From positions 1 to 64,000 of the forward strand of contig CAXXGR010000002.1 in assembly GCA_963678775.2 (NCBI GenBank): a stretch of 64,000 nt of DNA. Direction: 5' to 3'. Source of the DNA: JBFHIJ01 sp963678775. Lineage in GTDB: Bacteria > Bacteroidota > Ignavibacteria > Kapaibacteriales > UBA2268. The notes under the pieces are model-generated. The model was not told the origin of the DNA. It did not search any database and saw only the letters and a program-made list of their open reading frames with translations. Each line of letters begins with the position of its first letter. The stretch's first letter is position 1. The translations under genes and the position numbers were made by a program. Shown here one piece after another: positions 56,412 through 64,000 of this stretch.

Positions 56412-57482
56412 TTATTCAGATTTAGTAGTAACTTTAATTACATTAGAAAATCCGGTAATGCCATCTTTCAGCAAAGCACGGATGCGGAAGTAGTAGGTTT
56501 TGCCCGCTTCGAGATCGTCAATGTCCCAATCTTCTATTGGCATAATAGTGATTCCGGAGTATGCCGGAAGCAACTGCGTAAAGTTTTTATCCTTTGCTAC
56601 GTCTAACTGATAATTTTTAACATTTTCCATTTTTTCCCATCTTGCCAGGAAGTGATTATTCGTAACGTCTGCCGCTTCGATAGCTACAGGAGCAGGAGGC
56701 AGAGCAGTATAAGTTCGAATAAATCGAGGATTTTTCTTTTTAGGAAGAGCATAAACGGTAGTACTTCCTTTACCATTTGCCTCTATAGCAGCGATAGTAT
56801 ATTTTTTACCCGGCTCCAGGTCAAATACTTTTGTCTTTCCTTGCGTTTTACCGACATTTTTAGCGATACATGATGTTTTAGTACCTTTAACGAGAGATTC
56901 GCCATAGCCTTTATTAGGCACAGCTTCGTACTTGTTTTTTGGTAGTTTAATATCATTACCTTCAGCAATAAAGATAAAGGTAGCGTCGCCATTTCCTCTC
57001 ATATAAGATATATCAACAGAGCCATCAGAGTTTTCGCTAACGGCAATATTACGAGGAGTAATAGAAGGGCCTTTAGGTAAAGTAGATATATTAAAAGAGT
57101 TAAGGAGCAAAGAGTAATCCGGAGATTTGTCATTTTTATAGCTATAAACATCTAATTTATATTCAGTACCGGGCATAAGACCTTTAAGATCAAGCTTATT
57201 ATTTTTAACTTTCCCCGTAAATACCGGATAGTTTTTAGTACCTATAATATCATTATCTGCTTTTAAAATGTCAGAAACGGGCTTATACAGCACACCATTA
57301 GTAGGAGGAAAGTTAGAAGTTTTAGAATCGTGGAGAACAACAAGGAAGTTAGATTCTTGTTTCCCTTTGATAGTAAAGGAGATAGACTCCTGCTCAGCAT
57401 CTACATTAGCCACTTCGTCAACAGCCAAAGCAGAGAGGCTAAGTGCGACGAATAGCATAACAACAGCGAAAAGGTTTTTCAT
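56412..57482 (-). CDS. Secreted fibronectin type III-domain protein
   Basis: About 356 residues from ATG 57482, which gives the signal peptide MKNLFAVVMLFVALSLSALA; in-frame ATGs also exist at 57488 and 57506 and no strong ribosome site decides between them. Two domains of an Fn3-like type (about 25-140 SISFTIKGKQESNFLVVLHD ... LKGLMPGTEYKLDVYSYKND; about 145-245 GNGDATFIFIAEG ... VFDLEPGKKYTIAAIEANGK) are followed by a canonical Fn3 domain (HFLARWEKMENVKNYQLDV ... LEAGKTYYFRIRALLKDGIT). The same domain types occur near both ends of the neighbouring giant protein. There is no T9SS sorting tail, so it is probably periplasmic or exported differently. It lies downstream of the 1,783-residue protein gene, separated by a terminator. 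Confidence 0.85.
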   Translation of the reverse strand: MKNLFAVVMLFVALSLSALAVDEVANVDAEQESISFTIKGKQESNFLVVLHDSKTSNFPPTNGVLYKPVSDILKADNDIIGTKNYPVFTGKVKNNKLDLKGLMPGTEYKLDVYSYKNDKSPDYSLLLNSFNISTLPKGPSITPRNIAVSENSDGSVDISYMRGNGDATFIFIAEGNDIKLPKNKYEAVPNKGYGESLVKGTKTSCIAKNVGKTQGKTKVFDLEPGKKYTIAAIEANGKGSTTVYALPKKKNPRFIRTYTALPPAPVAIEAADVTNNHFLARWEKMENVKNYQLDVAKDKNFTQLLPAYSGITIMPIEDWDIDDLEAGKTYYFRIRALLKDGITGFSNVIKVTTKSE

Positions 57483-57544
57483 AAGCATATCATTTGAGTT
57501 AAACATATAAGCAAATATACTAAAAAGCGCGCTATATATAAAAA

Positions 57545-57576
57545 AAAACGCGGTCTCTAATAAAAGAGACCACGTT
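57545..57576 (-). terminator. Terminator of the 1,783-residue protein gene
   Basis: AAACGCGGTCTCT (57545-57557) pairs with AGAGACCACGTTT (57564-57576), with one G-U/A-C position. On the minus strand the stem runs into nine T's. Confidence 0.88.
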
Positions 57577-57625
57577 TAATATATCTAATCTATTGTTAAA
57601 TAGATTGTTTAGTCTAATCTAGGGA

Positions 57626-60600
57626 TTAGTCACAAGCTACCCAAGAACCAGCAGCCATAACAACTTTACGTGCATTACCATTGTTAGTGTTAATACCAAG
57701 GATAGTGATAGCACCACCAGTATTATTAACAAAAGTAATAACAGTACCGTTAGGCCAGTTGTTTACGTCATAAGCCGGAAGATCACCAAGAACAACGTTA
57801 CCAACACCAGCAGCTAAGTTAATAACTGAAGCATGTTGAGAAACGATATTGATGTTAGCAGCTACAGAAGCGTAAGACAATACTACTTGACCGGAAGCAA
57901 CATTAAGACCAATACCAGCACCAGATTCAAGAATCATAGCAGTACCAGTGTTAGTAGCAATGTAAGCACCAATTCCTGTGCCAGCAGAACCGTCTAAGCT
58001 AATACCGTAGTTACCGTTAGTGATAGAACCAGCATAGATTGCTCTACCAGCTCCAGCTACGTTTTGACCTGAGAATACATGAGCGTTAGTAGATTGACCA
58101 GTAAATACAGAACCGTTAGTATTAACTAAGTTCACGATTGAGTTACCACCGTTGTTATAACCAGCACCGTTGTTAATCTGACCAGCAGTCATAGTAATAT
58201 TTCCACCAAATGAAGAAGTACCAGCATTAGTGAAATCAGTACCAGCAGCATCAGTGATTGAAACAGTACCATCAAAGTTTGCAGCACCATTTACATCAAT
58301 AACATCAGCAATTGCATCACCCAAAGTAACGTTACCGTTGAAAGTAGCAGCACCGTCAGCAGAGAATGTATTAGCACCACCAGAGATAGCAACCGGAGCG
58401 TTGAAAGTAGAAGTACCATTAACTGTAATTACATCTGCAGCAGCATCACCTAAAGTAGTAGCAGCAGTTGTAGTAACAGCACCGTCAAAGTTAGCTGTAG
58501 AGTTGAAGTCAGCAGCACCATTAACGTTAAGAACAACAGCAGTCAAATCACCAGTCAAACCAGTAGTACCAGTTACAGTCAAGTTACCACCAACAGCTAG
58601 GTCAGTAGTAGCACCAACTAAAGCAACATCTTGGTTGAAAGTAGAAGTACCGTTAACAGTGATAACATCAGCAGCATCGTCACCTAAAGTAACGTTAGTT
58701 GTTGAAGTTACAGCACCGTCAAAGTTAGCTGTAGAGTTGAAGTCTGCAGCACCGTTAACATTCACAGCACCATCTAATTGAGAAGTACCATCAACTTCTA
58801 AAGTAGAAGCAGCATTTGACAATGTAACATTTTGACCGAAGTCAGCAACACCATTTACATCAAGGTCGATTGGAGAAACAGCGTTATCTGCAATAGTTAC
58901 AGCACCGTTAGCAAGCAAAGAACCAGTAAGAGTAGTTACACCATTGATAGTAACAGTTTTTGCAAAGTCAGCATCACCGTTTACATCAAGGTCAATGTTA
59001 GCACCAGCATCAACATCAGCGATAGTAACAACGCCATTAGCGTTAAAAGGACCACTCATTGTAGTAGTACCAGTTACAGTCAAGTTGTTGTTGATTTGAG
59101 CAGCACCGTTAAGAGTAGTAGCAGCTGCTACTGTCAAAGTACCACCAACAGAAGCGTTACCACTTGTACCAAGAGTAGTTAATGTAGTGTGACCACCAAC
59201 ATTAAGAGTACCGTCGATATTAGCAGTTGTATTAAATTCTGCATGACCGTCAACAGTCAAATCAGAACCAGCACCTGATAAGATCAAGTCACCATTGCTA
59301 GTAGTAGTACCGTTTAGAGTGATAACGTCAGTTGGCGCATCACCTAAAGTAGTATTACCAGTAGTAGCAAAAGTGTTATTTATTTGAGTTGCACCAGCAA
59401 CTGTAAGAGCGTCAGATAAAGTAGTTGCACCAGTAACTGCAAGAGTACCAGTTAAATTACCATTTACTGCACCAATGTTACCAGAGAAGTTACCATCTAC
59501 AGCACCAACGTTACCAGTAAATGTACCGTTAGCAGCAGCAAGGTCAGCCATAGAAACGTTACCAGTGAAAGCACCAGTTGTTCCAGAAACTGTACCACCT
59601 ACTAAGTTACCATTGAAGTTTGGAGCAGTTACGTCACCAGTTACACCAAGAGTACCACCTAAAGTAGTATTACCAGTTACATTTAATGTACCAGTGAACA
59701 CTCCGTTAGCAGCAGCAAGGTCAGCCATAGAAACGTTACCAGTGAAAGCACCAGTTGTTCCAGAAACTGTACCGCCTACTAAGTTACCATTGAAGTTTGG
59801 AGCAGTTACATCGCCACCAAATCCACCAGTACCGGCAACTGTTAAGTTACCACCGATGTTCAAGTCATTAGTAACAGTAAGAGCAGCGATAGTTGCATCA
59901 TTTACAGTCAAGTCAGCGTTGCCATCTAAAGCACCAGTGATTTGAGCAGTAAGAGCAGTCATCAAATTTGCAACGTTAACATCAGTAGAGTTAACAGTAA
60001 CGATATTACCAGTAGTTGAATTAACTGTAGTAATGTTACCAGTAGTAGAACCTAATGTAGTGATAGTACCAGTGTTAGCTTGGATATCATCAACTACCAG
60101 GTTACCGTTAGGCATATTTATTTGAGCGTTAGCACCAAGCATGTTGATTTGTGCGTTAGCGCCATTCATAATAATCTGAGCATTTGGATTTGTAGCAGCA
60201 TTGAAAGTCAAGTTTTTAGTAGTAATGTTTACATCACCATCTACTGTCAAGTCTTGACCAACAGTCATATCTTGAGAGATTTGACCATTTTGAGCTGTCA
60301 TCTGACCATTAATTACAGTATTACCATTAACAGTAGCGTTACCGTTAAGAGTTGAAATACCATTTACAGTCAATGCAGTAAGAGTAGAAGTACCTACAAA
60401 GTTACCGTTGAAGTTAACTGCAGTTACATCACCTGTGAATGTACCATTTACTGCTGAGATGTCGCCAGTGAAAGTACCAGTTGTACCAGAGATAGTACCA
60501 CCGATTACATTACCAGTCAAGTCACCAGTTACATTACCAGTCAAGTTACCAGTTACATCACCAGTTACATTACCAGTCAAGTTACCAGTTACATCACCAG

Positions 60601-62977
60601 TTACATTACCAGTCAAGTTACCAAAGAAGTTAGGAGCAGTTACGTCTACTGTAAAAGTAGGAGCTACGTCAGTATAAACTGTCATTGCATCTACGATTGC
60701 TCTGTCGATAATATCATTATCAACTACATCACCCACTAACTGATCTACATCTAAATCACCAGTCAAAGTAGTAGCTGTAGCAGCATTACCTACTAAGTCA
60801 CCGATAAAGTTAGGAGCAGTAACGTCTACTGTGAAAGTAGGAGCTACGTCAGTATAAACTGTCATTGCATCTACAATCGCTCTGTCGATGATATCATCAT
60901 CAACTACATCACCCATCAACTGATCTACATCTAAGTCGCCAGTAAGAGCGATAGCTGCATCAGCAGTACCAGTCAAATCACCTACGAAATGAGGAGCTGT
61001 TACATCATTTACAAATGTAGGAGCAACTGCATCATAAAGAGCAACGTTAGCTGTCAAACGATCATCTGTTAAAGTACCAGTAGTGATATTATCAGCATTG
61101 ATATCAGTAATCATAGCACCGTTACCTGCAAATGTAGCAGCATTAACTGCACCAGTTACATTTGCATCGCCACCAACTGTGATGTCATTTGCAATTGTGA
61201 AAGAACCAGTTGTGATTTGGCCAGCAACGTTTACATCACCAGAGAAATCAACATTTTTATCAAATGTCAAGTTAGTACCAGCAGCCGGAGCAGTTAAAGT
61301 AATTGCATCAGCGCCTTCACCAATCATGATAGCGTCAAGAATTTCTAAGTTATGACCATGAGCTGTAGAGTTCCAATAGATATCGCCCATAGTTACTAAA
61401 GCAATTTTATTAGGAATGCCTGAAGTATTTTCGATAACTACAGCACCAGTTGGATTTGGATTAGTAGCTACGTCATACCAGCCATTAGTATTTTCATTAT
61501 TTGCTGCAAAATGACCTGCAACAGCTAAACCATTGTCAGCCATTGAAGACACATTGATACCAGTGTGTACTTGATCAGCAGTAGCACCAACAACATTGTT
61601 AGTTACTTCCATGCCCATTGAAGCATAACCGTTATCTGCATTTATATTTGTAGTAAATTTAGAACCGTAAGAAAGACCTTCCATAGTAGTAAGGTTAGTA
61701 GTTACTAACAAAGCACCTTGAGAAGATTCGCCATCAGTAGTACGGTCGATGTGAGCAGTTGCAACATTATCGCCACCGCCAATTACTTTCAAGGCTTCGC
61801 CGTTTGTATCAGTTTGAGGAACTTTTACATAGATACCGCCGCCTTCTACATCAGTTTTAGTGATGTCGATAGCAGTAACGTTTTCAGTTGGGCCATTATG
61901 AGTAATAGGAAGAGTGAAATTAGCATCTTTCCACATTGGAGCTTTCGCAATTGGATCCCAAGTCATTACTTGACCGTTAACAGGAACTGCATCATAAGAG
62001 AATTCCCATTTGCCATCTTTCCAGAAGATAACCTGACCATTTGCATCAGCACCGTCAACCATATCTAGTGCAGTTGGAGCCATCCAAGTAGCATTACCAC
62101 TTGCGTCAACCATCATTTTATAACCTTCCATCGCGCCAGCAGTACTCAAGTACATAGGAGTGATAGAACCAGGAGCTACTAAATCAAGAACAGCACCCCA
62201 TGCAGCAGTACCATTTGCACCTACGTACAATACTGTACCTTCAGCAGCACCAGTTGTGTTCAAGTTTTCTAAATCAATAGCACCAATACCGATTTTGTCA
62301 CCAGTTACAGCTCTAGGAGCAATAATTGGATCTGGGTAAGTACCAGTTAAATCACCAGAAGCAGGACCAGATGGAGTAGTAGATACGTTAGGAGCTAACA
62401 TATTTTGAGTAATACCACCATCAGGGATGTTATTTAAAACAGCTTCAGGTTTAATAGTTGGGTTAGGGAAAGTACCATCAAGATCTCCACCAGCAGCACC
62501 CATTGGAATAGCCATTACGTTAGGATCTAACATAGCTTGAGTAACGCCACCGTCTACTACGCCAAGAGCAACAGTAGCAGTGTCAGCTGTAGAAGCTGCT
62601 TTAGCCATACCAGCATAAGGAACCAAAGACATTGCAGTTCTAGCATACGGTGCTCCACCGCCTACAGTTACTTGCAAGAAGTATTGGCTATTAAATGGTA
62701 AGTTAATTGGAGTTGTTTGACCCAAATTAACATTGAAGTAACCTTCGGTTACATTTACATTCTGTGTTTCTGTCCAAATCGCAGTTCCACCAGTTTCGCT
62801 TTCAAAAATTTCGAAAGTCATAGAAACGTTTTGGTCTAAACCATGTTTCTGATCGTCTAATATTGTACCTTGATAGTTAATTTGGTCTGGCAAATCTGCC
62901 GGTGCAGCTTGCACTCTACCAAATGGTGCTAAAACGAAGGCAACAATAAGTAAACCGAGAAGAAGAAGTCTCTTCAT
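57626..62977 (-). CDS. Large secreted repetitive protein, tail-fibre/beta-solenoid-like
   Basis: 1,783 residues with a signal peptide (MKRLLLLGLLIVAFVLAPFGRVQA). The N-terminal roughly 110 residues (INYQGTILDDQKHGLDQNVS, MTFEIFESETGGTAIWTETQ) match a domain common at the start of FCB secreted proteins. Then come GGDLDGTFPNPTI and SGDLTGTYPDPII motifs, as in phage-tail-fibre-like proteins. From about 550 to 1,640 it is low-complexity Gly/Asn/Thr/Val repeat (NGNATVNGNTVINGQ, TGNVTGDVTGNLTGN, TLNVTGNTTLGGTLGVTGD), which would suit a beta-helix. The C-terminal roughly 150 residues (GTVITFVNNTGGAITILG ... MAAGSWVACD) form a compact domain. No T9SS sorting tail is visible. TAGGAG precedes the ATG. 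It is 69 bp downstream of a small T9SS protein gene. The role is unknown; a fibre or sheath is possible. Confidence 0.88.
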   Translation of the reverse strand: MKRLLLLGLLIVAFVLAPFGRVQAAPADLPDQINYQGTILDDQKHGLDQNVSMTFEIFESETGGTAIWTETQNVNVTEGYFNVNLGQTTPINLPFNSQYFLQVTVGGGAPYARTAMSLVPYAGMAKAASTADTATVALGVVDGGVTQAMLDPNVMAIPMGAAGGDLDGTFPNPTIKPEAVLNNIPDGGITQNMLAPNVSTTPSGPASGDLTGTYPDPIIAPRAVTGDKIGIGAIDLENLNTTGAAEGTVLYVGANGTAAWGAVLDLVAPGSITPMYLSTAGAMEGYKMMVDASGNATWMAPTALDMVDGADANGQVIFWKDGKWEFSYDAVPVNGQVMTWDPIAKAPMWKDANFTLPITHNGPTENVTAIDITKTDVEGGGIYVKVPQTDTNGEALKVIGGGDNVATAHIDRTTDGESSQGALLVTTNLTTMEGLSYGSKFTTNINADNGYASMGMEVTNNVVGATADQVHTGINVSSMADNGLAVAGHFAANNENTNGWYDVATNPNPTGAVVIENTSGIPNKIALVTMGDIYWNSTAHGHNLEILDAIMIGEGADAITLTAPAAGTNLTFDKNVDFSGDVNVAGQITTGSFTIANDITVGGDANVTGAVNAATFAGNGAMITDINADNITTGTLTDDRLTANVALYDAVAPTFVNDVTAPHFVGDLTGTADAAIALTGDLDVDQLMGDVVDDDIIDRAIVDAMTVYTDVAPTFTVDVTAPNFIGDLVGNAATATTLTGDLDVDQLVGDVVDNDIIDRAIVDAMTVYTDVAPTFTVDVTAPNFFGNLTGNVTGDVTGNLTGNVTGDVTGNLTGNVTGDLTGNVIGGTISGTTGTFTGDISAVNGTFTGDVTAVNFNGNFVGTSTLTALTVNGISTLNGNATVNGNTVINGQMTAQNGQISQDMTVGQDLTVDGDVNITTKNLTFNAATNPNAQIIMNGANAQINMLGANAQINMPNGNLVVDDIQANTGTITTLGSTTGNITTVNSTTGNIVTVNSTDVNVANLMTALTAQITGALDGNADLTVNDATIAALTVTNDLNIGGNLTVAGTGGFGGDVTAPNFNGNLVGGTVSGTTGAFTGNVSMADLAAANGVFTGTLNVTGNTTLGGTLGVTGDVTAPNFNGNLVGGTVSGTTGAFTGNVSMADLAAANGTFTGNVGAVDGNFSGNIGAVNGNLTGTLAVTGATTLSDALTVAGATQINNTFATTGNTTLGDAPTDVITLNGTTTSNGDLILSGAGSDLTVDGHAEFNTTANIDGTLNVGGHTTLTTLGTSGNASVGGTLTVAAATTLNGAAQINNNLTVTGTTTMSGPFNANGVVTIADVDAGANIDLDVNGDADFAKTVTINGVTTLTGSLLANGAVTIADNAVSPIDLDVNGVADFGQNVTLSNAASTLEVDGTSQLDGAVNVNGAADFNSTANFDGAVTSTTNVTLGDDAADVITVNGTSTFNQDVALVGATTDLAVGGNLTVTGTTGLTGDLTAVVLNVNGAADFNSTANFDGAVTTTAATTLGDAAADVITVNGTSTFNAPVAISGGANTFSADGAATFNGNVTLGDAIADVIDVNGAANFDGTVSITDAAGTDFTNAGTSSFGGNITMTAGQINNGAGYNNGGNSIVNLVNTNGSVFTGQSTNAHVFSGQNVAGAGRAIYAGSITNGNYGISLDGSAGTGIGAYIATNTGTAMILESGAGIGLNVASGQVVLSYASVAANINIVSQHASVINLAAGVGNVVLGDLPAYDVNNWPNGTVITFVNNTGGAITILGINTNNGNARKVVMAAGSWVACD
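59526..59811 (-). repeat. In-frame duplication of a roughly 108-bp segment, 177-bp offset
   Basis: 59526-59634 and 59703-59811 differ at very few bases. Both encode TAPNFNGNLVGGTVSGTTGA followed by FTGNVSMADLAAANG. Confidence 0.85.
60511..60622 (-). repeat. 36-bp in-frame tandem repeats
   Basis: About three copies of a 36-base unit encode NLTGNVTGDVTG. The copies are nearly identical at DNA level, showing recent slippage or recombination in the low-complexity region. Confidence 0.85.
60631..60950 (-). repeat. In-frame duplication of a roughly 140-bp segment, 180-bp offset
   Basis: The segments starting at 60631 and 60811 are near-identical. They encode the IIDRAIVDAMTVYTDVAPTF module with TVDVTAPNF, preceded by DVDQL(M/V)GDVV. 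Confidence 0.85.
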
Positions 62978-63046
62978 TACTTTGCACTCCTAAACGATGT
63001 TATACAAAAAAATCTCATTTTATTTTCTTTATTCTTATTCAAATGA

Positions 63047-63628
63047 TTATTTAGCAACAACCATTACTGTACGCACTGACTTAGCTTCAAAGTTAGAAGC
63101 GCCAACCGGTCTAACTACTACTTCACATAAATATGAACCGCTAGCTACATCAGCTCCACTGTTATCAGTAACATCCCAAGCTTGAGTAACTACACCTGAT
63201 GCTTGACCAACATTAAATGTTCTAATAGTTTTACCACTCATGTCATAGATGTTAATTGTAACTTCGCCGTAACCTGGCATTTCGTATTCGATAGTTGTAG
63301 AAGAAGACACTGGATTAGGATAGTTTTTCAAACCATCATTTGTAATCACTAAATTTTCTTCAACTGAAGTTAGGTCTTCTTCGGGAGACCAAAATCCTTG
63401 GTATAAGGTCCAGAGTTTCCCTTCTACCTGAACATCTGTATCACGTTTGCCGATTGCAGTCTGTCCCATAACGCCGGAAAGTGTTTCCGAGTTGTTATTA
63501 GTAACAGCCACCATGCCACCGGAACCAATCACAGATTTTTGTAGAGTATATTCTTGCGCAGTAGCAGAATCCGCTATGAACGGAAGCGCTATCCCACAGA
63601 CCAAGATATACTTCATAATGTTTTTCAT
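63047..63628 (-). CDS. Small secreted protein with T9SS type A sorting domain
   Basis: 193 residues. A signal peptide (MKNIMKYILVCGIALPFIADSATA) precedes a short domain (SVIGSGGMVAVTNNNSETLS, GVMGQTAIGKRD, LYQGFWSPEE) of a type I recognise as frequent in FCB secreted proteins. Then comes a sorting domain from about 102 to the end (LKNYPNPVSSSTTIEYEMPG, INIYDMSGKTIRTFNV, SGSYLCEVVV, VRTVMVVAK). AGGAGTG lies about 7 bases before ATG 63628. It is 69 bp upstream of the 1,783-residue protein gene, and the two have similar ribosome sites (AGGAGTG), so they are probably one operon. A structural or surface role is inferred from context only. Confidence 0.88.
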   Translation of the reverse strand: MKNIMKYILVCGIALPFIADSATAQEYTLQKSVIGSGGMVAVTNNNSETLSGVMGQTAIGKRDTDVQVEGKLWTLYQGFWSPEEDLTSVEENLVITNDGLKNYPNPVSSSTTIEYEMPGYGEVTINIYDMSGKTIRTFNVGQASGVVTQAWDVTDNSGADVASGSYLCEVVVRPVGASNFEAKSVRTVMVVAK

Positions 63629-64000
63629 GTGAACACTCCTATATACTGACTATGTATATTATTGTAAATTACTTTCTCTTATCAACTTATTTATTGAACT
63701 TAAGACTTATCAAAGCCTTATCCCTTGGCTTGTATATAGTACAATAATTATGCCAAAGTAAGACACACGTATAATAATACTATCCGAACCTAAAAAGACA
63801 ATCCGAATTGATAACGAAATTACGATATTTCGCCTTAAATAACAAAAAAGAATTTATTTCTAGCATAAGATTTATGATAATTATTTCCTTAATCTTTACT
63901 CTAATGCTTCTAACTTTTTATATTTTAACTATTTACAGATATTTATAATGGAGTTTAGACAATATAAAAACTCCAACTAAACCTAAAATCAGATTTAGCT
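63629..64000. other. Right-edge intergenic region
   Basis: AT-rich region upstream of the T9SS protein operon, presumably containing its promoter. I see no gene, hairpin or repeat that I can support, and the next gene lies outside the window. Confidence 0.45.

Noticed and set aside
58230..58781. 183-residue + strand open frame, and similar long frames at 59475-59945
   Set aside because: Antisense to the low-complexity repeat gene; the Pro/Val/Ala/Thr-rich composition is the mirror of Asn/Gly/Thr codons.

Overview
The window is one AT-rich bacterial segment. The gene complement points to the Bacteroidota/Chlorobiota (FCB) superphylum. Secreted proteins end in type IX secretion (T9SS) sorting domains, there are four TonB-dependent receptors or outer-membrane barrels, and a giant Ig-repeat surface protein. 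The complex I operon has 11 subunits and lacks the NADH module, as in Chlorobi, Ignavibacteria and Kapabacteria relatives. The lineage within that group is inference; there is no rRNA here, and I recognised no tRNA.

Left part (1-15.1 kb): the end of an unidentified gene that seems to need a -1 frameshift, then pyruvate phosphate dikinase (ppdK) on the + strand. A five-gene minus-strand cluster follows (14410 down to 3523): a YfiR-like periplasmic protein, a chemoreceptor with a very long poly-HAMP array, and three paralogous TonB-dependent receptors. It looks like an envelope sensing and uptake module in which a YfiR-type regulator is wired to a chemoreceptor.

Middle (15.1-39.1 kb): a compact minus-strand nuoABCDHIJKLMN operon for proton-pumping complex I, then an NhaD/CitMHS-type sodium:proton antiporter (-), a PAS histidine kinase (+), gltX with a small lipoprotein gene (+), an outer-membrane beta-barrel family TonB receptor (+), arginine deiminase (+), a CheW protein with a CZB zinc domain inserted (-), and an overlapping pqqD-like/pepD pair (-). 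Hairpin terminators separate most units.

Right part (39.1-64 kb): surface and secreted proteins, all on the minus strand. A roughly 5,450-residue T9SS protein carries about 38-40 Ig-like domains, most with a conserved cysteine pair. Within its gene a 972-bp (three-domain) unit is repeated almost identically three times plus a partial fourth copy, with alternating sequence variants. Next come a fibronectin-type-III protein, a 1,783-residue low-complexity tail-fibre-like protein, and a 193-residue T9SS protein directly upstream of it. The long intergenic region upstream of the giant gene contains a cluster of palindromic short repeats.

The most interesting items are the YfiR/poly-HAMP chemoreceptor/TonB-receptor cluster, the mosaic tandem repeats in the giant adhesin-like gene, and the CheW-CZB protein.
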